From the NCBI GenBank assembly GCA_025358925.1, contig JANYHT010000016.1, forward strand, positions 62,001-126,000: a DNA stretch of 64,000 nucleotides, read 5' to 3'. The translations under genes and the position numbers were made by a program. The DNA comes from Gemmatimonadaceae bacterium. GTDB lineage: Bacteria; Gemmatimonadota; Gemmatimonadetes; Gemmatimonadales; Gemmatimonadaceae. Of the stretch, positions 1 through 8,691 are shown one piece after another. Every line of letters starts with the position of its first letter. Positions within the stretch are counted from its first letter, which is position 1. The notes below the pieces were generated by a model. The model made no database searches. It saw nothing but the letters and a program-made list of their open reading frames with translations, and was not told where the DNA came from.

Positions 1-1412
1 GTAAGTGCGTCACTAAGTTGCGCCAACTGCAAGCGCGGGTCGCCATCGCCGAACTTTTCTTCCACCATGAGCTGCTCTGCGTAGTGCGCCCAACCGTCCT
101 GTCCGGATGACGGTTGCGGGAATGGATTAAGCCCAATCCAAATGCGTCGCACTTTACCCGGTGTGTGGCGCATGTACGTGGAGTGCAACCAGTGTCCCGG
201 CATCGCTTCGTGCGCGGCCGTGTTAACAAGCGACGCATAGTTGTAGCGCTCTAACCACGCTTCTTGCTGTGCCGGTGTCATGTCGGCGTTCGCGTCGGTG
301 ATGTAGAAAATGCTCTTCACCGGAACGCGCTCCAGCGGCGGCGACGCGTGCATGGAGGCAAAGCCCAAATCAAACGCTGGCGCTGGTGCGACTATTACTC
401 GTTCACCGATGGGAATCGTGGCCAACTTATGTGTCATTACAAAGTCGGTGAGTGAATCAACGAGGCGCTGTGTTGCCGAAACGACGGCGCCGCGCTGTGG
501 ATGGTTTCGTCGTACTTCGAGCCAAGTCCGCAATGGATCACGTCCCGGCGCGAGACGCGCGGCCGCGGCACGGAACTCGCGCTGCCCGTTGGCAAGTTCG
601 CGCTCGCCGAGTGCGACGAGGTCACCTAACGGCTCATCAATTAATTCTTCTGCGCGGTATCGTCGCGCGACGTTTGCACCACCAATCGTAAAATCGCCAC
701 TCGCCCTGGGCACAACATCGGTTTCAAGCCATGTCGCATAGGCGTCGACAAGTGGGTACGCGATGGTGATCGCGCGAACGAGCGAGTCCATGAGTGGCGT
801 GCGCTCCTGCGAGGCGAACGCGAGCCGCACGTCCTTCGCCAACATGTCTGATGCACCCCGCATCATGACCACGCCACGCTGCGCGAAGAGCCTGGGGGGA
901 TTCACAATGTTGGTACGAGCCGCGCCGAGCAGCTTGGGTACGTCTGACAATTTATGAATGATGTCTCGCATGCGGACCGGTGCGGGCGCATTCTCCATCG
1001 TCATCAAATTGTGGATGCCATCCGAAAGTGCGGACGCGTAAATCATCGGATTGCGACGCCAGTTTTGGAGTGTTTCCTGCTCCAACAACCAACCATCGAT
1101 AATCCCGTCAAGGATCTTCTGATCCACACGTTCGTCGATCGTGAGTTGCGCGTTCGCGAACGCGCGGAGTCGTGTCCGTGATCGTTTCAGCGCGGCAATT
1201 TCGCGCTGCACCGCCGGTGCGGAAAAATCGTCGAGCTGGTCGTCGTGGGTATGAATGCCGTTGCCGGCCGCGATGGACGGATGACGTTGCGCGAACTCAT
1301 CGAGATACGCGTCGACGAACAGTGCGAACGTATCGGACGAGTGCGGGGGAACCGCGGCGAGAGGAACAAGACAGCACGCGAGCAGGGCGATGGAAACGAG
1401 TCGGGAAGGCAT
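1..1412 (-). CDS. DUF885 family zinc peptidase-like exported protein, 3' end cut by window edge
   Basis: The gene reads leftward from an ATG at 1412 and leaves the window before its stop; about 470 residues are visible. Residues 1-20 are a signal peptide (SIALLACCLVPLAA). The DUF885 signature HEAMPGHWLH is at residues 401-410, giving the HExxxGH zinc-binding pair His401/His407 and Glu402 as catalytic base. GWAHYAEQLM follows at 440-449, with Glu446 the expected third ligand. DUF885 proteins are related to gluzincin metallopeptidases; the substrate is unknown. The signal peptide implies a periplasmic or surface role such as peptide degradation. It follows the 1557-2870 gene on the same strand after 144 bases holding a possible terminator, so it may have its own promoter. 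Family assignment is firm from the motifs; exact activity is inference. Confidence 0.9.
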   Translation of the reverse strand, partial: MPSRLVSIALLACCLVPLAAVPPHSSDTFALFVDAYLDEFAQRHPSIAAGNGIHTHDDQLDDFSAPAVQREIAALKRSRTRLRAFANAQLTIDERVDQKILDGIIDGWLLEQETLQNWRRNPMIYASALSDGIHNLMTMENAPAPVRMRDIIHKLSDVPKLLGAARTNIVNPPRLFAQRGVVMMRGASDMLAKDVRLAFASQERTPLMDSLVRAITIAYPLVDAYATWLETDVVPRASGDFTIGGANVARRYRAEELIDEPLGDLVALGERELANGQREFRAAAARLAPGRDPLRTWLEVRRNHPQRGAVVSATQRLVDSLTDFVMTHKLATIPIGERVIVAPAPAFDLGFASMHASPPLERVPVKSIFYITDANADMTPAQQEAWLERYNYASLVNTAAHEAMPGHWLHSTYMRHTPGKVRRIWIGLNPFPQPSSGQDGWAHYAEQLMVEEKFGDGDPRLQLAQLSDAL

Positions 1413-1500
1413 AAGGCGCAAAGTGCGGCCTGCACCATCACCTCGCAATTCGATTCACGGCATTTCGCATCGATATCGCGACACACATTGCTGAAACACA

Positions 1501-1532
1501 ACGGGACGAATCTCCGGAGAAATCCGCCCCGT
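1501..1532 (-). terminator. candidate hairpin terminator between two minus-strand genes
   Basis: The 32 bases form one interrupted palindrome (ACGGG pairs with CCCGT at the ends, then CG with CG, with three mismatches, and a CGGA loop). Read on the minus strand it is followed by TTGTGTTT, a weak T-rich tail. It lies after the stop of the 1557-2870 gene and before the DUF885 start. Confidence 0.4.
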
Positions 1533-1556
1533 GCAGATCAATCGCCTATTGCAGCT

Positions 1557-2870
1557 TCACTCACCCGGCGGACGGGGCTTTGCAGTGCGCTCAGCGGGTG
1601 CCGCAGCACCACCGGACGAACCGCTACTCGACGAACCGCTACTCGACGAACTGCCGCCACCTGAACCGCCGCTCGAATATCCCGCCGAAGATCCTGACGA
1701 ACGGCGTTCGGCAGACACGCCCGTCGGCGCTGATCGGTCGCGCGTATAACCTTGTCCTTTCACGGCGCGTCCCTGCGGCGTCACGGTGCCCGATCCATCG
1801 GGGCCACGCGTCACGATGATGACAGGTGTCTGTCCCCAATAATACCCATTGCCGTATCCGTAGCTCTGAGTGTAGCCGTATCGATTCCCAGCGCAATAAA
1901 GGCTGTTGATGTTCGAGGAGTAATAGCCATACGCAAACATGCGATCAAACGCAGCGTCGCAGCGCATGTCGAAGGAACTGGACAGCCCCCACGGTGACGT
2001 TCCGTACCCTCTGCGTGAACCGTACGCATCGGCATTAACCATACCGGCGTTTTGCAGGCGCGGTGTTGCCTTATCGAGGGCAAACGTTTCTGGGTACGAG
2101 AGCGCGACGACCAGATCGAGCGTGCGAGAAGGCAGACCACCGTCGGCCAGTGCGACGAGTGCTTTCGCGTTGAGGAAAAATCGCTGACCGAGCTCCGTTA
2201 GCCATGCTTCGGCAACTGGCGTGTCCACGTTTTTCGAGAGGTCAAGAATGTCGCTGTTGCGCATGGGCGCGGCCGCGATAAAGCGCGCCGTTTCTGTTGA
2301 AAATCCAAGCGTTGATTGCGTCGTGGAGGCCGTGTTACTGCTATCGAATGTGATGCGCACATTGGCCGCGTGAAAACGCATCGCGCGGATGCCCGCGTTG
2401 CCCCGCACGAAGACACCTTGCACCTGAATCCACTCGCCTTCCGGGGACATGCCAAATACACCACTGCCTTTCCGCGTCACGCCACCCGCGCACGTAAATT
2501 CAGAGCGGAGCAAGATTCGATTTCCATCGGCTGACCATGTTGCACTCTCCCAACCCGGGCATCCATCACGCGTGAGACTCGCACGTTGGCCCGTCGGGTT
2601 GAGAAAGTCCTGTGCGATGATTTTGCCGTTCGCGACGGATGCGATGGCGACGCCAGCGCCCACCGTCGACGGCACAACACACACCAAGTTCGAGGACGTC
2701 GGACCGTTGAGCGACACCGTCAGGGAATCGTTTGACGCCCAGCAGCCCAGCCACGGCTTCCAGCGCGCGTCCGTTGCTTGCGCGTGCAATCCCGACACGC
2801 TCGCGACGAGCAAGACGGTCAAGGCGCTCACACGCGAACTGCGCGTTCCAACAGAGAATCTGCTTCGCAT
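1557..2870 (-). CDS. secreted protein of unknown function with Gly/Ser-rich tail
   Basis: 437 codons with a signal peptide near residues 1-30 (VSALTVLLVASVSGLHA, cut after AQA). I do not recognise a named domain. The central part has about four Trp/Cys-containing blocks (WKPWLGCW near residue 40), then a Tyr/Gly-rich stretch at about 315-350 and a low-complexity Ser/Gly tail at about 390-425. It starts 10 bases after the stop of the beta-barrel gene 2881-3627 on the same strand, so both are probably in one transcript and both proteins are exported. The tail is coded by a short tandem repeat (1621-1650), so its length may vary between strains. The product could be a cell-surface or outer-membrane-associated protein; that is inference from export and tail only. 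Confidence 0.8.
   Translation of the reverse strand: MRSRFSVGTRSSRVSALTVLLVASVSGLHAQATDARWKPWLGCWASNDSLTVSLNGPTSSNLVCVVPSTVGAGVAIASVANGKIIAQDFLNPTGQRASLTRDGCPGWESATWSADGNRILLRSEFTCAGGVTRKGSGVFGMSPEGEWIQVQGVFVRGNAGIRAMRFHAANVRITFDSSNTASTTQSTLGFSTETARFIAAAPMRNSDILDLSKNVDTPVAEAWLTELGQRFFLNAKALVALADGGLPSRTLDLVVALSYPETFALDKATPRLQNAGMVNADAYGSRRGYGTSPWGLSSSFDMRCDAAFDRMFAYGYYSSNINSLYCAGNRYGYTQSYGYGNGYYWGQTPVIIVTRGPDGSGTVTPQGRAVKGQGYTRDRSAPTGVSAERRSSGSSAGYSSGGSGGGSSSSSGSSSSGSSGGAAAPAERTAKPRPPGE
1621..1650. repeat. 15-bp direct tandem repeat, two exact copies
   Basis: CCGCTACTCGACGAA occurs twice head to tail, flanked by a partial copy. It lies in frame inside the Gly/Ser tail of the 1557-2870 protein (five codons per unit), so slippage would change tail length without a frameshift. 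Confidence 0.85.
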
Positions 2871-2880
2871 GGCGTATCCC

Positions 2881-3627
2881 TCAGAAGCGAACGTTAAGGC
2901 CTGCCGTCACCGCAAGTGCCGACAAATCGATGTGATTAAATTTCTGAAAATCGTTGTTCATCTTGGCGCGCGACGCGTCGTACCGGGCCTCCGTCATAAC
3001 ACTGAGATTCGGCGTCAGCGAATAGTCCACCCCGGCTGCGCCATACACCATCGCCGCGAAGGCGTGCGATGACAGCGTCGAATGAAAAACATCAAAGGTT
3101 TTGAAGTCTACGAAATCGCCGCTCTGGCGATAGTCATAGGACATCACGCCTCCACCAGCGCTGACATACGGCGCGATTCTAGCCGGAATCCACGCCAATC
3201 GACCGAGGGTGCGACCGGGTGACGTGAGATAGTACTTGAGACCGAGCGTTATCGGCGTCCGACGAAACGACGTGGTCTGCTCGATCGGCTTGTCATTATT
3301 GTCGATCCAATCGCGAAACTCGGAGTTCGCTTTTCGGCTGCTGTACGCAACGCCAATTTGCACGTCCAATCGCTCCGCGACGCGAAGGCCGAGTTCGAGG
3401 CCGTATGCGCCGCCCAAGTAATCGCCGCGTCCGAGTGTGAGTCGTTGACTCGAAAACGCAAAGACATCGCTGCTGGCGGTTGGCTGCGCAACACCTCCGC
3501 GCAGTGACACCGTCACATGCGGTCGTCCAAAAAGAAAACCGTTGCCGGACTGGCCGTGCAGCGCGGTCGGCAGGGCAAGCGCACTTGCAAGCAAGGTGCG
3601 TGCAGCGAAACGGAATGGGGACGGCAT
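2881..3627 (-). CDS. outer-membrane beta-barrel protein
   Basis: An ATG at 3627 gives 248 residues beginning MPSPFRFAARTLLASALALP, a normal signal peptide ending near HGQ; longer frames upstream lack a signal and overlap the divergent gene. The mature part has alternating-residue strands typical of OmpA-like or OMP_b-brl barrels (LELGLRVAERLDVQIGVAYS, VDYSLTPNLSVMTEARYDA) and ends in LNVRF, the terminal aromatic residue recognised by the BAM machinery. It is the first gene of a minus-strand unit and is divergent from the AI-2E family gene. Function beyond an outer-membrane barrel cannot be read; autotransporter or porin roles are less likely given the small size. Confidence 0.85.
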   Translation of the reverse strand: MPSPFRFAARTLLASALALPTALHGQSGNGFLFGRPHVTVSLRGGVAQPTASSDVFAFSSQRLTLGRGDYLGGAYGLELGLRVAERLDVQIGVAYSSRKANSEFRDWIDNNDKPIEQTTSFRRTPITLGLKYYLTSPGRTLGRLAWIPARIAPYVSAGGGVMSYDYRQSGDFVDFKTFDVFHSTLSSHAFAAMVYGAAGVDYSLTPNLSVMTEARYDASRAKMNNDFQKFNHIDLSALAVTAGLNVRF

Positions 3628-3661
3628 TGTTTGCGGTTCTCGAGGCAAGGGTCGTCCTGCG

Positions 3662-4828
3662 ATGGCCGAACAGGTACACGGTCTTATAACGACGCAGATT
3701 GAAAAAGGTTCACGCGGAGCCGGTCCGCAAGGACGCACGGAAGGCGGTGGGCCGCTGGCGGACGTGGTGCCCCTCGCATACCGTGTCGAAGTGACTACTG
3801 ACATCGTTGATCGCCGAGCGCCTGGTACGCTCCCTTGGCTGCTGCGCGTACTGCTCGCCGTTTCTGCGCTGGTCATCATTGTGGCCGGCGTTCGCGTTGT
3901 CGCGCCTGTACTGAGCAGCTTTCTCGTCGCGCTATTGCTCGCGCAGGTACTCATCCCGATCACGCTCGCGCTGATGCGTCGAGGAGTGCCGCGCGCAATC
4001 GCCGTGACGATGACGATGCTGCTCGTGATCGGCGGTGGCGCCGCCGTTGCGTACTTCCTGGGCGGATCACTTGCGGAATTGTCAAAGCGACTCCCTGACT
4101 ACGGTCGCCAGCTCATTGTGCTGCGCGACGACGCGATGGCCCGACTGGTCACACTGGGCGTTGACCCAGCCATGTTGCAGCGCGAGGATGCCTTTGATCC
4201 AAAACCATTTCTGGGTGGCGCGGCGGCGGCGGTTGGTAAGTTGCTCGCCGAAGTCGGACATAGCTTTTTTGTTCTGTTGATCACGACACTGTTCTTGGTC
4301 GAATTCGCGGTGTTGTTTCCAACACTTGAAACGACGTCGACCACCGCGAGTGCGTCGCTGCACCGTTTCGCTGCGCTCACGAACGACATCCAGAAGTACA
4401 TCGGCATCAATGCGTTGGTGAATCTGCTGAGTGCCACCGCCCTGTTGATTGTCATGAGCGTGATGCACATCCCGTTTATCGCCACGTGGGTCGTGCTCGC
4501 GTTCTTGTTGGGATTTATTCCAACTCTCGGTGGTATTCTTGCGCTCATCCCGATGGCAGCGATCACGCTACTTGAACAGGGTGCGCAGCGCGCGCTGATT
4601 TTTACAGCGATCTACGGCGGCGTCAGTTTTCTCTTGGGCGAAGTGGTCAAGCCGAAGTTCATGCAACGCGGATTTGAAATTCCCATTATTGCTGTCTTCT
4701 TCGCGCTGGTGTTCTGGAATTTTGTGCTGGGACCGGTTGGCGTCGTGCTCGCCGTGCCGTTCACGATCGCGATGCGTCGGCTCTATCACGAATTTTCCGC
4801 GGACGTTGCGGCAATTGGTCGACGATAG
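3662..4828 (+). CDS. AI-2E/PerM family transporter-like membrane protein
   Basis: About 350 residues match the AI-2E (formerly UPF0118/PerM) family: an early pair of membrane helices (LLRVLLAVSALVIIVAGVRV), a soluble middle section, then a helical block ending in VFWNFVLGPVGVVLAVPFTI. The family's GFIPTLGG and FILGEVVKP-like blocks are visible as FIPTLGGILALIP and LLGEVVKPKFM. Family members export autoinducer-2 or act as ion antiporters; the substrate here is unknown. The start is uncertain: ATG 3662 gives a long polar leader, GTG 3764 or GTG 3791 would start nearer the first helix. The following kinase gene starts 7 bases after its stop, suggesting co-transcription. Confidence 0.88.
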   Translation: MAEQVHGLITTQIEKGSRGAGPQGRTEGGGPLADVVPLAYRVEVTTDIVDRRAPGTLPWLLRVLLAVSALVIIVAGVRVVAPVLSSFLVALLLAQVLIPITLALMRRGVPRAIAVTMTMLLVIGGGAAVAYFLGGSLAELSKRLPDYGRQLIVLRDDAMARLVTLGVDPAMLQREDAFDPKPFLGGAAAAVGKLLAEVGHSFFVLLITTLFLVEFAVLFPTLETTSTTASASLHRFAALTNDIQKYIGINALVNLLSATALLIVMSVMHIPFIATWVVLAFLLGFIPTLGGILALIPMAAITLLEQGAQRALIFTAIYGGVSFLLGEVVKPKFMQRGFEIPIIAVFFALVFWNFVLGPVGVVLAVPFTIAMRRLYHEFSADVAAIGRR

Positions 4829-4835
4829 GCATCCC

Positions 4836-6614
4836 ATGGTGACCAATGACGGCGACGAGCGCCGCCAACGCGGAATGCGACGACGCGCGGACCTTGCGCG
4901 GTGGTTCGATGCGCTGGTGCAACGCATGAACAGCGGTCGTTCGCTCGACGCGCTATCGGAGCTGGATTTGTGGCGCGCGCAATTGCTTACCGCACTGCTG
5001 CTCGTGGGTGGGATGGCGATGACGCTCGCGCTGGCGGTGTATCTGCGATTGGGGCAAACAGCGTTCGCGCTTTTTGATTTGTCGATCTATGTGTGCCTCC
5101 TGATCATCATGTCGTCGCGAACACTCAGCTTTCGCGCGCGGGCGTGGGTGATCGTTGCTGCCACCTTTCTTGTCGGTACGGCGTCGATGGTGCACATCGG
5201 CCCGCAGGCCGCGGGCATGATGTGGCTCTCCGCAGCGTCGCTCCTCGCGGCATTGCTGCTTGGCGTGACCGTCGCGATCTGCACTGTGGCGGCGCAGGCT
5301 GTCGTATTGCTTGCAATTTTTATTGCCATTCACGTCGGGCGCGTTGCGTGGGCGGCGTACATGCCGAACGAGGAGCTGCTCTTCATCATCGCCTCCGGCA
5401 ATTTCTTGGCATTGAGCGGCATGCTTGCGGCGGCCATCGGCGTGTTGTTGCGAGGTCTGGAACGCGAAGCGTCACTGCGTCAGGTGGCCGAAGCGAATTT
5501 GCGTCGCTCCCGACAGCTTGAAGCGCTCGGGACGCTCACCGGTGGTATTGCGCACGATGTAAACAATTTGCTCGTGCCGATTCTGCTGAATTCGCAATTG
5601 CTCGCACAAACCGAAACCGATCCGTTTCGTCGCCAGCTCTTTGCCGACGTGCGACTCTCGGCGGAGCGTGGACGCGATCTCGTGCGGCGCATGCTGGCGT
5701 TTGCGCGCGGGACCGATGCGGAGCAGACGTCAGTCGATGTGGTCGCCATGTTATTAGAGGTAGCACGCCTCATTCGTGCGACCGACGGACCGAGGATCAC
5801 CGTCGAGGTAAATGCGCGACCGCTGCCCCCCATTCGTGCCAACACGGCAGAGCTACATCAAGTGGTGATGAACCTGGCCACCAATGCGGTGCATGCGATG
5901 CCGCGAGGTGGCGCGCTGACGCTGTCGGTAGAACCTGAGGCGCCGCGCAGTGAGAGCGTCGTAATCGCCGTCACCGACACCGGGGACGGAATGGATTCGG
6001 CCGCGTTGGCACGTGTCTTCGAACCGTTTTTTACCACTAAGGCGCCGGGCAGAGGAACGGGGCTTGGGCTCGCCACCGTGCACCGACTCGTGTCGAGCAT
6101 GGGCGGTCGGATTGGCGTTGAAAGTGCGCTGACGGTCGGTACCACCGTGCGCGTCACACTCCCGGTGGCGCTTCCCGTCGAGCCGCTGCCAACGCCGCGC
6201 GTCACGCCATCGCCCGGTAAAGTGGATGCTGCGCCGACTCGCGTGCGTATCGTGCTCGTCGACGACGACGTTCCAGTGTTGGAGGCGACGCGTCGGTTGC
6301 TCTGCAGTTTGGGTCACGACGTCGTGGCGATGAGGAACGCCGACGACGCGGTGGCCGCGATTGCGCGCGATCCATTGATAGTCGACTTGTTGATCACTGA
6401 CTTTCGCATGCCGGGACGGAGCGGTGTTGAGCTTGCCGAATCCGTGCGCGGTATTCGATCCGACCTACCAATCGTGATTGCGAGCGGCTTTCCTGAGGCA
6501 ACCATTGATGCATGGAGCAGCACGCCGTTGCCCGTGATATTGTTGGCAAAACCGTTTGATCGCAGTACCCTCGCTCTCGCGATTACGGATGCACTGATGC
6601 AACGCGCTGGCTAA
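4836..6614 (+). CDS. membrane hybrid histidine kinase with C-terminal receiver domain
   Basis: 592 residues from ATG 4836. Five or six membrane helices fill residues 48-207. The dimerisation/phosphoacceptor box LGTLTGGIAHDVNNLL puts the phosphorylated His at 240, in the style of NtrB-like or PAS-hybrid kinases. The ATPase domain has the N box (NLATNAVHAM), G1 (DTGDGMD) and G2 (GRGTGLGLATVHR). A receiver domain follows from about residue 475, with acidic pocket VDDD, phosphoacceptor Asp522 in ITDFRMPG and Lys in LAKPF. It has no DNA-binding output domain and no partner regulator next door, so output must go to a separate protein or the receiver acts as a phosphate sink. Seven bases separate it from the upstream transporter gene, which might be its sensing partner (inference). 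Confidence 0.92.
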   Translation: MVTNDGDERRQRGMRRRADLARWFDALVQRMNSGRSLDALSELDLWRAQLLTALLLVGGMAMTLALAVYLRLGQTAFALFDLSIYVCLLIIMSSRTLSFRARAWVIVAATFLVGTASMVHIGPQAAGMMWLSAASLLAALLLGVTVAICTVAAQAVVLLAIFIAIHVGRVAWAAYMPNEELLFIIASGNFLALSGMLAAAIGVLLRGLEREASLRQVAEANLRRSRQLEALGTLTGGIAHDVNNLLVPILLNSQLLAQTETDPFRRQLFADVRLSAERGRDLVRRMLAFARGTDAEQTSVDVVAMLLEVARLIRATDGPRITVEVNARPLPPIRANTAELHQVVMNLATNAVHAMPRGGALTLSVEPEAPRSESVVIAVTDTGDGMDSAALARVFEPFFTTKAPGRGTGLGLATVHRLVSSMGGRIGVESALTVGTTVRVTLPVALPVEPLPTPRVTPSPGKVDAAPTRVRIVLVDDDVPVLEATRRLLCSLGHDVVAMRNADDAVAAIARDPLIVDLLITDFRMPGRSGVELAESVRGIRSDLPIVIASGFPEATIDAWSSTPLPVILLAKPFDRSTLALAITDALMQRAG

Positions 6615-6684
6615 TGTTGGGGATGCGGCGCCGCGCAAGTGAATGACAGCGCGCCCGTTTCCCCTCTCGAACTCTGAATTCGCC

Positions 6685-8601
6685 ATGGCGTTGCTGGGTA
6701 TGCAGGATGTGAGTATCGCGTTTGGAGGCCCGATGGTGCTCGATCGCGCGAGCTTCAGCATTGAACGCGGCGAACGTGTCTGCTTGCTGGGACGGAACGG
6801 CGCCGGTAAGAGCACAATTATGAAGTTGCTCGATGGGACGATGACGCCCGATGTAGGCGAGATCGTGCGCCAGAGTCGAGTGACCGTCACACGCCTTGAA
6901 CAAGATATTCCCAGCTCGCTCACCGGGTCGATTTTCGATGTTGTGGCCGAAGGACTTGGTCCGTCTGGGCTGTTGTTGGCGCAGTATCATCAGGCGAGCC
7001 AGCGCGTTGCGGCGGCACCGTCGGACAGCGCATTGCGCGACCTTGATCGATTGCATCATGCGCTTGACGCGGCCGATGCGTGGCAGATGCAAACGGCGGT
7101 CGACACCGTGCTCGAACATCTCGGCCTCGATGCGGATGCACCGGTTGCCTCGGCGTCCGGCGGGCGAAAGCGTCAAACGCTGCTGGCGCGCGCCCTCGTA
7201 CGTCAGCCCGACGTGTTACTGCTCGACGAACCAACAAACCATCTCGACATCGACGCCGTCGAATGGATGGAAACATTCCTGATCGATCGCGGCACCACAC
7301 TGGTTTTCGTCACACATGATCGCGCGTTTTTGCGACGACTCGCAACACGCATCGTCGAACTGGACCGCGGGAAGCTGGTAGATTGGGGCACGGACTACGA
7401 CACGTATTTGGATCGCAAGGATGCCGCGCTCGCCGCAGAAGCGCGCGAATGGGCGGAGTTCGATAAGAAACTGGCGAAAGAAGAAGTGTGGATTCGCACG
7501 GGAATACAGGCGCGTCGCACGCGGAATGAGGGGCGCGTGCGTTCACTCGAGGCGCTGCGTGTCGAACGCGGAGCGCGTCGAGAGCGCGCTGGCGCGGTGA
7601 AGTTGCAAGCGCAAGAAGCGGAGCGGTCTGGCAAGCTGGTAATGGAAGCGCGACAGGTTGGATTCTCGCGTGGGGCAAAAGTTATTGTGAAGGACGTCAC
7701 GACGACGATTACGCGTGGTGATCGCGTCGGATTGATTGGCCCGAATGGATCGGGAAAGACAACGCTGCTGCGGTTGCTGCTCGGCGAGCTCACGCCGCAT
7801 GTTGGCACGGTGCGCTTAGGCACGAACATCGAAGTCGCGTATTTCGATCAGCTGCGTGAGCAACTCGATCCGGATCGCAGTGTCTTTGACAGCGTGGCAG
7901 ACGGTGCCGATTTCGTGAACATCGGTGGTATTAGCAAACACGTGCATGGCTACTTGCAGGATTTTCTCTTCGCGCCGGATCGCGCACGCACACCCGTACG
8001 TGCGCTTTCCGGCGGCGAGCGCAACCGGTTGTTGTTGGCGCGACTCTTCACGCGTTCCTTCAACGTGTTGGTGCTCGACGAGCCAACCAACGATCTAGAT
8101 ATTGAAACACTCGACTTGCTTGAAGAGCTGCTGCTCGACTACGCCGGTACGCTGCTTGTGGTGAGTCATGACCGCGAGTTTCTTGATCACGTGGTGACCA
8201 GCACGTTGGTCTTGGAAGGCGGCGGTCGCGTCTGCGAGTACGTTGGCGGCTACACTGATTGGGTCCGACAGCGAAAATCGCCGTCGATGTCGACCGGGCG
8301 AATGCGCTCCGCGAGCACGACGCCTGTGTTGAAGACGCGTGAGGTTGTCGCGGTGCCAAAATTCGAGAAAAAGAGAAAATTATCGTATAAAGAAATCAGC
8401 GAACTTGCCGCGCTTCCTGCGCAGATTGACGCGCATGAGCGAGCGCGGGAGCAGCTGTACATTCGCCTTGCGGACCCAGCGGTGCTTCGGGACGGCGCGG
8501 CCATTACGGATGTCAATGCCCAGTTGGCGACGCTGGAGCGCACCATCTCGTCGCTGATCGAACGCTGGGAAGTATTGGAAATCGTCGCATCAGGCGGTTG
8601 A
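6685..8601 (+). CDS. uup: ABC-F family ATPase, Uup type
   Basis: 638 residues from ATG 6685 (an upstream in-frame ATG at 6643 adds only an atypical leader). Two ABC domains without membrane helices: Walker A GRNGAGKST and GPNGSGKTT, signatures ASGGRKRQ and LSGGERNR, Walker B LLLDEPTNHLDID and LVLDEPTNDLDIE. A charged linker (about residues 240-320) joins them. The C-terminal coiled-coil region with KLSYKEISELAALPAQI is the hallmark of the Uup branch. Uup-type proteins act on ribosomes and DNA replication intermediates; some ABC-F relatives give antibiotic protection, but the coiled coil argues for Uup. It is a free-standing plus-strand gene. Confidence 0.93.
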   Translation: MALLGMQDVSIAFGGPMVLDRASFSIERGERVCLLGRNGAGKSTIMKLLDGTMTPDVGEIVRQSRVTVTRLEQDIPSSLTGSIFDVVAEGLGPSGLLLAQYHQASQRVAAAPSDSALRDLDRLHHALDAADAWQMQTAVDTVLEHLGLDADAPVASASGGRKRQTLLARALVRQPDVLLLDEPTNHLDIDAVEWMETFLIDRGTTLVFVTHDRAFLRRLATRIVELDRGKLVDWGTDYDTYLDRKDAALAAEAREWAEFDKKLAKEEVWIRTGIQARRTRNEGRVRSLEALRVERGARRERAGAVKLQAQEAERSGKLVMEARQVGFSRGAKVIVKDVTTTITRGDRVGLIGPNGSGKTTLLRLLLGELTPHVGTVRLGTNIEVAYFDQLREQLDPDRSVFDSVADGADFVNIGGISKHVHGYLQDFLFAPDRARTPVRALSGGERNRLLLARLFTRSFNVLVLDEPTNDLDIETLDLLEELLLDYAGTLLVVSHDREFLDHVVTSTLVLEGGGRVCEYVGGYTDWVRQRKSPSMSTGRMRSASTTPVLKTREVVAVPKFEKKRKLSYKEISELAALPAQIDAHERAREQLYIRLADPAVLRDGAAITDVNAQLATLERTISSLIERWEVLEIVASGG

Positions 8602-8649
8602 GGCGCCGCCATTCGCGACGCAAGCGTCACATGTTTCTTGACGCGTCGG

Positions 8650-8683
8650 CCGCTGGGGATCACCTTCCTAGTGTGATCAGCGG
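8650..8683. other. bulged inverted repeat upstream of the CsgG-like operon
   Basis: CCGCTG-GGG-ATCAC at 8650-8663 can pair with GTGATCAGCGG at 8673-8683, with a GGG bulge and a short loop. It lies between the uup stop and the next start. There is no T-rich tail, so it could be an operator or a transcript-end hairpin. Confidence 0.3.
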
Positions 8684-8691
8684 TTAACCCA

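Noticed and set aside
2449-3072. 207-codon plus-strand frame across two minus-strand genes
   Set aside because: It spans the junction of two exported proteins that have signal peptides and family features; composition is that of an antisense shadow.
3627-3963. N-terminal extension of the barrel protein at 2881-3627
   Set aside because: It overlaps the divergent AI-2E gene and hides the clear signal peptide at ATG 3627.
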